Source of the DNA: Mediannikoviicoccus vaginalis
Lineage (GTDB): Bacteria; Bacillota; Clostridia; Tissierellales; Peptoniphilaceae
Direction of reading: 5' to 3'
Length of the DNA: 64,000 nucleotides
Assembly: GCF_928097925.1 (NCBI RefSeq)
Contig: NZ_CAKMRI010000001.1
Coordinates: 930,001 to 994,000 of the forward strand
How positions within the stretch are numbered: the first letter of the stretch is position 1; every line of letters starts with the position of its first letter. This document shows positions 35,883 through 44,300 of the stretch, one piece after another. The translations under genes and the position numbers were made by a program. A model generated the notes under the pieces. That model ran no database searches. It saw nothing but the letters and a program-made list of their open reading frames with translations, and was not told the DNA's origin.

Positions 35883-37367
35883 TTAATTATATAGTTGATA
35901 AAACTCATTAATTAGATTTAAATTAGTGATAATCAATTCTCTTGCTGTTTTTAAATCCTCAATAACTTCAGTATCCATTGAATCTTGACTCCAATGTGAA
36001 TACGGATGCCTGATTCTATTATATGAATTATATAGCCTGTTTAAGTAATCTATCTGTGAATTATTTAAATCTTTCTTATCAGAATTATAATAGTATTCCT
36101 TCGTTTCCTTATTTATGCTAAAAAAAGAAAAATTATTTTTACTATTAATATTCTCAGTTTCTTTACCTAAATAATCATTTAATATTTTATGAAGATAATA
36201 TTCCATAGCTCTAAAAACAGGTGTTACTAAAAATGTAAAGTCTGGTAAATCTGCTATTAACTTTGTGCTGAATACAGCTGATATCAAAGTATTTCTAACC
36301 TTTAGGTTTTCTGTATTACTTGGAAAATCTGGCAAAAATTGTGAAAAAGTATTTTCCAAGTCATCTTTTTCTATATTAACAGCATGATAAGTATTTAAAA
36401 CCTCTACCACAGCACTATCTGTTGGCAATAATTCTATAGCGTAAGATATTAACTTTTGAAATAAAGTGCTTTGCTTACCTTGAACATATGACTTTTGACC
36501 ATTATAACAATTTATAGTAAGTTTCTCTTTTCCTTTTTGAACTTTGATCTTATTTAAATAATCATTTACTCTTTCAAGATTATAAACTATCTTTTCATCT
36601 TCATCTGTAAAATCATATTTTATATCTTCAATAATATTAGACCATTTCTTGTCATCAAATCCAACAAAATAAACTGATCCGTCATTATAGGTTTTATATC
36701 CTTGTGCTAATAATGCTTTTTTTGCTAAAGCATCAGCTTTTTCATTATAAGAAATCCCACTATGTGCTGGAACTTTACAGAATTCAATGTCAATCAACAA
36801 TTTCTTTTCGTCTATAAACTTTACATATCCTTTTGTTAAATCATTTTTTGCTTTCCACTCAGAAGTTGCCCATTTCTCAATACCTTCATAATCATAGTAG
36901 ATTGTTATTTTTTTCTTATCATTATCTATAGCCCAAAGAATTACTTCTTTGACGCCGCTTAATTCTCCTGCAACATTTCTATAATTAATATTCTCCATAT
37001 CTATATAAGCTTTGTATAAATTATTCTCTTTTTTATCTGATAGAATGACCGCTCCAAAAGAATACTTTTCTTTTCCATCAGCATTTTCTGAATAACTTCC
37101 GTCAACAAATGCAATTACTTTATCACTGTCTAACTCTTTAATTTTCTTTGATATTTCATTATTTAAGTCTTCAAAATTTTCGAGTTCCTCATCTACTGTC
37201 GCATCTTCTTTAATAAATTTCAGAGCTTCTTCTTCTGTTAAAAACGATTTATAAACTGAACCAGAAAAACCTTCTACTTGCACTTTTGTTTGTTCCCATG
37301 TTTGATATATTCCAGGGTTTTTTCCTACTTTTACAGCATAGTATTTTTTCTTTCCCATACGTTTCAT
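35883..37367 (-). CDS. rnlA: Viroplasmin-RNase HI-RnlA fusion toxin
   Basis: 494 residues in three parts. Residues about 7-52 are a viroplasmin/RNase H N-terminal domain (KYYAVKVGKNPGIYQTWEQT...SFLTEEEALKFI) that binds RNA-DNA hybrids. Residues about 83-218 are an RNase HI domain with all four catalytic acids in place (D89, E135, D159, D212). The rest (about 220-494) matches RnlA of RNase LS: a small alpha/beta segment (SVYFVGFDDKKWSNIIEDI) and a C-terminal HEPN domain. HEPN residues R386, E389, R453 and H458 have nearly the same spacing (3, 5 and about 65 apart) as the catalytic R255, E258, R318 and H323 of E. coli RnlA. Expected action: cleave mRNA unless bound by RnlB. E. coli RNase HI is known to stimulate RnlA, so here both are one chain. 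ATG follows AAAGGAG. rnlB follows. Confidence 0.75.
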   Translation of the reverse strand: MKRMGKKKYYAVKVGKNPGIYQTWEQTKVQVEGFSGSVYKSFLTEEEALKFIKEDATVDEELENFEDLNNEISKKIKELDSDKVIAFVDGSYSENADGKEKYSFGAVILSDKKENNLYKAYIDMENINYRNVAGELSGVKEVILWAIDNDKKKITIYYDYEGIEKWATSEWKAKNDLTKGYVKFIDEKKLLIDIEFCKVPAHSGISYNEKADALAKKALLAQGYKTYNDGSVYFVGFDDKKWSNIIEDIKYDFTDEDEKIVYNLERVNDYLNKIKVQKGKEKLTINCYNGQKSYVQGKQSTLFQKLISYAIELLPTDSAVVEVLNTYHAVNIEKDDLENTFSQFLPDFPSNTENLKVRNTLISAVFSTKLIADLPDFTFLVTPVFRAMEYYLHKILNDYLGKETENINSKNNFSFFSINKETKEYYYNSDKKDLNNSQIDYLNRLYNSYNRIRHPYSHWSQDSMDTEVIEDLKTARELIITNLNLINEFYQLYN

Positions 37368-37419
37368 AAGCTCCTTTCAATTTAAATTATAATTCTCTAA
37401 ATTATAGTTAAATCAAATT

Positions 37420-37456
37420 ACCCGACCTGGTGCACATTATTAAGAGACCGTCGGGT
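37420..37456 (-). promoter_or_regulatory. Inverted repeat just downstream of the rnlA promoter
   Basis: ACCCGAC and GTCGGGT arms 23 bases apart, about 13 bases after the -10 box, within the leader. GC-rich in an AT-rich surrounding; it contains a GTGCAC palindrome. Either an operator for the toxin-antitoxin complex or a leader hairpin. Confidence 0.6.
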
Positions 37457-37468
37457 ACTAGTTACATT

Positions 37469-37497
37469 ATAATAAATGATTTAACATATTTTGTCAA
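37469..37497 (-). promoter_or_regulatory. Promoter of rnlA-rnlB
   Basis: Minus strand TTGACA (37497-37492), 17-base spacer, TATTAT (37474-37469). Confidence 0.75.
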
Positions 37498-37815
37498 GTA
37501 TTTTATAATATTTATTCTATCATCAGGTTTTAGTATTGAGTTGCTCTTTGTCTCTTTTAATTTAAATTCTTTAAAATTTTATTAAAGGCAGATTCTATAG
37601 TTCTAAACTCTAATTTAAATTCTTCCATTTTTTTAATCTTCTCAAACCCCAACTTCTCACTTCTCTACACTCAATCCCGTTTCACTTTCAGAACAAATAA
37701 TCTAACATTAAGTTTTATTTGACTTATTAGTATGTAATGATATAATTTATTTTAATACAGATTTCGTTGTGTGTAATACATTATAAGCTAATTATAATTG
37801 AAAAAGGATAAAAAT
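37498..37815. other. AT-rich spacer between rnlA promoter and membrane-protein gene
   Basis: About 318 bases. It holds a short pyrimidine tract (CAACTTCTCACTTCTC near 37652) but none of modules A, B or C. A TATAAT-like box near 37741 may belong to the downstream plus-strand gene. No credible gene. Confidence 0.4.
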
Positions 37816-38697
37816 ATGAGATTTCAGGATTTTTTCATAGATTATAAAATTAATTTAAAACAAATCGAAGGAAAAATAAAATATAATGATTTACCTCGTT
37901 ACCGAAAGATTTTTATTATTTTATTATATTTAAATTTGTTTTGTTTTGTTACATCAATACTGATTTTAATAATTTCATCAATATTTTTTAAAGATTTTTA
38001 TTTAAATTCTCATTTAGTATCATATTTAGAAGTTAGCTCAATTATTTCGTTTTTCTTCTTTTTTATTTTAATTTTTTCATTCTTGAAAATTGATAATAGA
38101 GAAAAAAATTTGAAAAAAATGTCACTCGACTTTTATTGTTCTTATTCATTAAAACGAATGAATATGGTAATTAGCCTGTTAAAAAATTATAATATAGATA
38201 TTAACAATAGCAAGTCTATCAATAGACTTATAAAAGAATCAAAAAAGCAACTAGCAAGATATAATTTAATAAAAATTTTAAAATTCTTAGGTGTAGTTAC
38301 TGGTATTTTTAAAAGCGACATTTATAACATTATGAATTTTCCAAATAATAATATTAATTCATTATTTTTGGTTATTTTGTATTTCGCGTTATTATATATA
38401 CTTATTCGTTTTATACTATATTTCTTTTTCTCTGATAAAAATGAGTATGAAGATTTAATATCCGATTTAAGACAAGTAAAACTTTTTTACTCAAATAACA
38501 AAAAGAACATGGATAAACTAAGAAAACAAATGAAATCTTTGAACAAATTTATTAATTCAAAAAAATTTAAAAAAATAAAAGAGTTTAAAGATGTACCAAA
38601 AGTTAATAAAATAACAAAAGTTAATTACATTGTAAAAGTTAAAAATATAAAGTCATTAAAAAAAGTTCATGAAATAAAAATAATTATTTCTCAGTGA
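37816..38697 (+). CDS. Unrecognised four-helix membrane protein
   Basis: 293 residues, very AT-rich and rich in Ile, Lys, Asn and Phe, unlike the core genes here. Two adjacent membrane helices (IFIILLYLNLFCFVTSILIL and SSIISFFFFFILIFSF), a basic cytoplasmic stretch, then another pair (SLFLVILYFALLYILIRFIL), then a lysine-rich amphipathic tail that could form coiled coils. The start is ATG 37816 with AAAGG eight bases upstream; a TTG six codons earlier overlaps that site. No family recognised. It is divergent from the rnlAB-like pair and has its own terminator. Base use suggests transfer; a defence-island membrane effector is one possibility, without direct support. Confidence 0.65.
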   Translation: MRFQDFFIDYKINLKQIEGKIKYNDLPRYRKIFIILLYLNLFCFVTSILILIISSIFFKDFYLNSHLVSYLEVSSIISFFFFFILIFSFLKIDNREKNLKKMSLDFYCSYSLKRMNMVISLLKNYNIDINNSKSINRLIKESKKQLARYNLIKILKFLGVVTGIFKSDIYNIMNFPNNNINSLFLVILYFALLYILIRFILYFFFSDKNEYEDLISDLRQVKLFYSNNKKNMDKLRKQMKSLNKFINSKKFKKIKEFKDVPKVNKITKVNYIVKVKNIKSLKKVHEIKIIISQ

Positions 38698-38723
38698 AAT
38701 TTTTCAAGTTAATAAATCTACAA

Positions 38724-38766
38724 AAAAAACTGTTGAGGTCATATAACTATCCCAACAGTTTTTTAT
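38724..38766 (+). terminator. Terminator of the membrane-protein gene
   Basis: AAAACTGTTG and CAACAGTTTT arms, 17-base loop, six T. Confidence 0.85.
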
Positions 38767-38769
38767 TCC

Positions 38770-38870
38770 ATTTCTTACATCTCACATCTCATTTCCCATC
38801 TCTCATTTCTCACTTCCTATCCCTCAACAACGAGATCCTTCGAGTCGCTTACGCTCCCTCAGGATGACAG
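38770..38870. repeat. Pyrimidine tract and short module A copy
   Basis: CATCTCACATCTCATTTCCC-like tract at 38775-38820, then an inverted short module A at 38832-38869 (GAGATCCTTCGAGTCGCTTA...CTCAGGATGAC), the shortest form seen. Confidence 0.75.
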
Positions 38871-38886
38871 GGGTGGGGGTTTTTGC

Positions 38887-38919
38887 AACCAAAAAAGAGA
38901 GGACACGCCTCTCTTTTTC
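38887..38919 (-). terminator. Terminator of the pilin gene
   Basis: AAGAGAGG and CCTCTCTT arms, five-base loop; six T on the minus strand. Confidence 0.9.
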
Positions 38920-38938
38920 TAAGCATTATTATGCTCTA

Positions 38939-41098
38939 TTAAATTTCTTCAGCTTCTCTTTTCTTCATAGCAACTACTGCGCTAACCATTAGTGCAATAC
39001 CTACTGCTGCGAAGATTATTGTACCGATACCACCTGTTTGTGGGATATCAACTTTCTTGTTTATGATTCTCATAGCATTATCTTCTGCTTGATCATCATT
39101 AATACCAAAGTCAATTTCTTTTGGAGTTTGTTCTCCATCATCACCAATTGTGAATGTGAATTCTAGTTTTGCCTTAGTTGCATCTACATAAGTGTCAGGA
39201 GCTTTAACTTCCACTAAAGTATATGTTCCAGGTGCAAGACCAGCTATTTCAAATTGACCTAGTTCATTTGATGTTAATTTTAGTACATCTTCTGCGTCTT
39301 TAGAATCAGCCCAAGTTGTCATATCTTTTAGTGTTGCATTCCAAGCATCATCTCTAGCTTTTTCTAATTTTTGTATTTTTGCTCTTTCAGCCTCAGTTTG
39401 TTTATCTGCTTCTAAAGCATTATAATCTTTAATTGCTTGTTCAAAAGCGCTTTGTGCTTTATTATATTCTGTTCTGTCAGCAGCTTTTCCTGTTAAGAAA
39501 ACTTCTTTTTCTCCATCATCAGTTGTTATAGTTTTCTTAACTACAAATTCCGCTCCTGGAAGTCTCTTACCTTCAGTATCGGTCTTAACAAATTTTGCTC
39601 CGTAAGTTACAACTTTTGGTTCGTTAGGATTGATTGGCTTTGGATTGTTATCTTTGTAGTTCTTTGCTGTTAATCCACCAGCCTCTGTAGTCTTACCATA
39701 TTCTACAGAGTGTCCGTCAATATAAGTTTCCACTACCTTGTACTCAATATTTTTGTTTAAACCTTTCCAAGTATAAGTCATAGTTTCACCTGCAGTTATA
39801 GTTACAGGGTTTTCGAATTCATATCCGTCTACAGTTTCTACATCTTTAGCTTCAACTTTTTTACCAGTTTGAGCATTGTATAGTGTAAATTCTACATTTT
39901 GCTTAGCAACGCCAGTATCCCAATCCTTTGTAATAGTTAGTTCACCATTATCATTTGGTTTATTCGGAACTGGTGTATTTCCATGATCTTCGTTGTTTCC
40001 ATAGTGGAATGTAACGTCGTTTGATTCTGGAATAGCTACTACTGCTTTTTCATTAAGAGTTGCATGGTAGTCTATTCTTATTGTTTTTTCTTCAGTTGCT
40101 TTTGCAATTTCTTTAAGGCCTGTGTCTGTTAATTTTAATTTAAATCCATTTTCAGTTTCATCTAATTCATACCATTCTTTATTCATTTCTTTACCATCAT
40201 ATTTAACAGTTAAGCCTTTATTGTATAGTTTATCGCCTTCTGCTTTGCCTTTTACATCTTCTCTTTTAACAAATGTAAGACCTTCTGTCATCTTATCGTC
40301 CCAGAATGCAGTTTTCCATTTAGTCTTTGCAGGAACTTTTGTAGTTACTGTGTAGTCAATAACATCTCCTACATTGTGTGGTTCAGCTTTTGCATCTGAT
40401 TTTTCTTGATCTGTTCTACCGTTTTTTCCGTTTTCAAATTCTCTGGTAAAGTCTTTGTTTGTATCTGGTTTTTCTTCAGTGTTCTTTGGATATACGTGAG
40501 CTTCTTCAACAACACCTTCCTTATTTACAAGTGGTAAAGTTATTGTTGTTGGAACTGCTTTCATATCTGTAAGAGTTTTACCGTCTTTACCAACATATTC
40601 TGATTTTTCATGAACTTCGTTAATTCTGTAAGTTCCCTTTGGAAGTTTAGAAGTATCAAGTTCTAATGCAGTGAAAGTTTTTTGTCCAACTGTTATTTCT
40701 TTTGTTAATCCAGCTAACGCATCTGATAAGTCAGCTTTTGCTTCTGTACCTGTAGTTGTAACAGCCTTCCATACCTTTTTAGTTGCTCCTTCTTCTGCAC
40801 CTTCAGATGTATCTGGTACTGTAAATTCTTTTTCAACTACGAAGTATACTCCTGGAATTTCTGTAGCGCCTTCGCCGAAGAATGTTCCAAGATTTTCTAT
40901 TTGATTTCCATCATATCCTTCTTTGTTAACATTATGAGCATCTAATTGTGCTTTTGTCATTAACATTTTGTGAACATAAACTTTTTTAGTTCCTTGTTCA
41001 TCTTTTTTTTCATCTACTGCCGCAAACACTGGTGCTGCTACGCCTAGCACCATTACGAATGCTAATAGCATTGATAATAATTTTTTCGTCTTTTGCAT
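38939..41098 (-). CDS. Sortase-assembled pilus shaft protein (isopeptide-forming, LPXTG-like)
   Basis: 719 residues. Signal peptide 1-27 (LLAFVMVLGVAAPVFAA). The pilin motif VYPKN at about 202-206 supplies the lysine through which sortase C links subunits. Beta domains follow, including a SpaA/CnaB-type C-terminal domain (LPGAEFVVKK...LAPGTYTLVEVKAPDTYVD, the last holding the E-box glutamate). The wall signal is IPQTGG, then a hydrophobic helix and KKRE tail. An unusual insertion of about 65 residues (TEYNKAQSAFEQAIKDYNAL ... AEDVLKL) predicted as a helical hairpin splits that last domain. ATG follows AAGGAGAG. It lies 208 bases after a giant LPXTG adhesin, the usual tip-then-shaft order, but no sortase gene follows. 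Confidence 0.92.
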   Translation of the reverse strand: MQKTKKLLSMLLAFVMVLGVAAPVFAAVDEKKDEQGTKKVYVHKMLMTKAQLDAHNVNKEGYDGNQIENLGTFFGEGATEIPGVYFVVEKEFTVPDTSEGAEEGATKKVWKAVTTTGTEAKADLSDALAGLTKEITVGQKTFTALELDTSKLPKGTYRINEVHEKSEYVGKDGKTLTDMKAVPTTITLPLVNKEGVVEEAHVYPKNTEEKPDTNKDFTREFENGKNGRTDQEKSDAKAEPHNVGDVIDYTVTTKVPAKTKWKTAFWDDKMTEGLTFVKREDVKGKAEGDKLYNKGLTVKYDGKEMNKEWYELDETENGFKLKLTDTGLKEIAKATEEKTIRIDYHATLNEKAVVAIPESNDVTFHYGNNEDHGNTPVPNKPNDNGELTITKDWDTGVAKQNVEFTLYNAQTGKKVEAKDVETVDGYEFENPVTITAGETMTYTWKGLNKNIEYKVVETYIDGHSVEYGKTTEAGGLTAKNYKDNNPKPINPNEPKVVTYGAKFVKTDTEGKRLPGAEFVVKKTITTDDGEKEVFLTGKAADRTEYNKAQSAFEQAIKDYNALEADKQTEAERAKIQKLEKARDDAWNATLKDMTTWADSKDAEDVLKLTSNELGQFEIAGLAPGTYTLVEVKAPDTYVDATKAKLEFTFTIGDDGEQTPKEIDFGINDDQAEDNAMRIINKKVDIPQTGGIGTIIFAAVGIALMVSAVVAMKKREAEEI

Positions 41099-41159
41099 TT
41101 TTCTCTCCTTAAATTTTGAGTTTTGTAATAATTAAGATTATTACTTTTGGTCTTTGTGG

Positions 41160-41319
41160 GGAAGATGGTAAGAGCCATCTTCCTTCCAAAGCCTTGACTG
41201 TTTTCACAGTCCATAGAAATTAATTATTTTGCAATTGTCTCCCATAACAGTCCGTAGACTGTTACTTATCTTCCCTTTGGTCTTTCGACCCCTCGGTGAT
41301 AGTCTTTTATTCTATCACC
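41160..41319 (-). promoter_or_regulatory. Four hairpins between giant adhesin and pilin genes
   Basis: GGAAGATGG/CCATCTTCC (41160-41183), GACTGT/ACAGTC (41196-41211), TAACAGTC/GACTGTTA (41245-41264) and GGTGATAG/CTATCACC (41295-41319, overlapping the last adhesin codons). The two middle hairpins share the ACAGTC core and could also cross-pair. None has a long T run. They may be RNA processing or mRNA-stability signals that let the shaft be made in excess over the tip. Confidence 0.6.
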
Positions 41320-44300
41320 TTCTTTCTTTTATATCCTATATAGGCTGCAGTCATTAATCCTGCTCCTATTATAGCAAATATTAGTGCCCCAATTCCACCT
41401 GTAAGTGGGTATTCGGTCTTAGTGTTTTCAACCTGAATAGGTGTATCGTCAACCTTGTCGACATAAACTGGTTCTTTACTTGAAAGATTATTTAAATCAA
41501 GTTTATAGGTTAGTTCGTCAAGAGTTGTCCTGTCGAAATATAGGTCAAGTCCAATATCTACTGGATTGTTTTTATTATCTAATTGACCTGTCATCTCTAC
41601 TACTATGGCTTTATTAGTTTCAATCATATCACTAGCATGAGACTGTCCAAATAGGCTTCTTACTGGATATCTTAGTACCGTAGCGTCTCCTATTTTAAAT
41701 GGATTTAGAGAAACTACATCATTAAAGTCTTTTTCTTCTAAGTTATCAAGAGTTTTGCCTTTTTCTAGAACTGCGGCCTTTACTAGAGGACCTGTTTGAC
41801 TTGCTACCATTCCTTCTTTATTATTTTTCCAACCATTTTCTAGGAATCTTAGATAGGTTCCTGGAGCATCAAACTTCCAAGTATCATGGTTAGGATTTAT
41901 TATTATCCTTTGTGTAAACGTACCATTTTCTTTATCTACTTTTATGATTTCACTTGTAAGCTTTCCACCATCGCCTTTGGTTAGGGATGTTTTTAATGGA
42001 TCTTTTTCAAGGACTTGAACTTTACTACCGTCAAGTTTAAATTCTTTAATATAACCTGGTATTAGTGTATATCCTGCCGGCGCTTTAGTTTCTTTAAGCG
42101 CATAGAATCCATCTTTTGAAATCTTTAGGCTGAAATTACCTTTCTCGTCTGACTTGATTACATCTTTATAATTTTCTAGCTTTTTGTATTCGCCATCTTG
42201 TTTTTCTTTGTAGTAAAGATCAAATTTAGCGTTTGCTAGTCTCTTGGATATATCATCACCATCTACCTTTACAAAGTTGATGTCCTTATAGTTTATAACT
42301 TCATAAGGTATATCATCCATTGGAATCCTATAAGGCTTACCAAAGTCTTCTGGTAATATACTCTTATGTTCTGGACCCTTTGCAGCTTCAAGTTCTTTAA
42401 CTAAAGTTACTAAACCTTCAATAGTTTTAGCTTTTGAAATTGGTTCAAAATAAATTTTTGAATCTATTCCTATTTCGTTTAGCCTTTGGATTGCTAAGTT
42501 CTTAGCATCTGTAAGATTCTTTTCTTTTGTCTCTTTTTGAGTAGATTCTCTTGTAATCTTACCGTCCTTATCAACTTCGAACTCAACTACATATCCTTCT
42601 ATCTTTCTGTAACCTTCAGGTGCATATTTTTCTACTAGGGCGTATTTGCCTGGGCTTAGCTCTTCATAGGTTACTAGTCCATCTTTGCCAGATGTTTTAT
42701 CTGTACCTTCTATTTTACGATAATCTTTTGCATCTTCATTGTATTTAACAAGATAGAACTCTGCTCCAGCTAGGGCAACTCCACCTTCGTCCATTTTCCT
42801 GAATATTACTTTGTTAGTTGGGTTGATTGCACTGATTTCTAGTTTGCCTGTAGCGTCTGCCTCGTGAGTGTAGGCAAATATTTGATCCCATCTATGCATG
42901 TAGTAGTTTGCATAAGTTTGGCCATACCATTGATAAGGGCTGTATACTTTTGCAATACCCTTGAAGTATTTGAATCCTTCTTTATCTACCTTACCTGATA
43001 CCTTGACAATAGTAGATCTTGTACTTGGGAAGGTACCTATCTCAGCCGCGTTTTCACTATCAGCTTCCACATTGCCGAATGTTACAGTTTGTATTTTTTT
43101 AAGATTACTATCATTTTCATTAACTCCAAATGATGCTGGCATTGTAGTGTATGAAGCTGGTGCATAGTAGTAAGGATAGTAGTTATTAACTAAATCGAAA
43201 TATTCAAATTTCAAATCATTAACCGCTACATTTGGTTGATATTCAAAATAGTTATTATAACCAGTGTTGTTTCTATCTCTATTTAGGTAGATGTAGTGAA
43301 CAAATTCACCAGTTTCTACATTGAAGCTTACAATCTTTGATGACATACCAAGTAAGTTGTTATTATTACCTGGTCTTGTTACATCTACGTCATAATATAC
43401 ATATAAATCTTTGTATTTACTTGTATCTTTTCCTAGACCAACTCCAACTTTTTGCCAGCCAGTATTCTTAACCTTGTCTAATGTTATATTTGCTGCCAAT
43501 ACATTTGAGAAGTCCTCTAATGTGTATTGGGCTGCATATCTTGTAAAGGTGTAGGTTATTGTGCCAGCTTCTTTATCGTACTTAGCCTTGGCTACAGTAC
43601 CTATACCGTCTGCAAATAGGTTGAAATTGTCATCTGAGCCTCTCTTTACTCCTTCTAGGTCGATGTTATCTGATAATTTAAGAGTGAAGTAATCTCCCGG
43701 TTTTATCTTTGTACCATCTTTTATCTTAAAGTCTGTAAAGAATTGTAAGTTTTCTCCTATATGAGGCCTTATTTGATTATTTCCTTGATCCGTATCCTCA
43801 TTAGGTCTTAGTACTTTGAGCTCTGATTTTTCTATTTCAAGTGATGTTGTTATATCATTACCACCTGTACTATTATCGTCTATATATGGGTCTAGACCAT
43901 TACCTCCGACTGTGAACTGCCATGTTTGGTCTGTAAGAACGTGACCTGGAACAGTTTCTATTTCTTGTAGAATATATTGTCCTATTGGAAGTAGTTCAAA
44001 GACTAGTTTACCATTTTCATCTACAGTACCAGTGTAAATACCATCTGGTTTTTCCTTTTCGCCTGGTTCTATAGCTTCCTTACTTGTAATTCTAGTTAAC
44101 TTGAACTTAGCTCCTGGAAGTAGTTTTCCATTTTCGTCAAGCTTAGTGATTTCAACTTTTCCTTTACCAGGTCTTTCGTTGATAATCTTACCCATGTTCT
44201 TGGCTGTGGCTGCTGTTACATAGTCTACTAGCTTACCACTACCTGAAGCATTTGCACCTGCATATCTTACAATACTGTTGTTTTCACCATACTCTATTGT

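Noticed and set aside
37420-37456. T-box or other riboswitch upstream of rnlA
   Set aside because: Only one stem is present, no T-box sequence and no terminator alternative; operator or simple leader hairpin is more likely.
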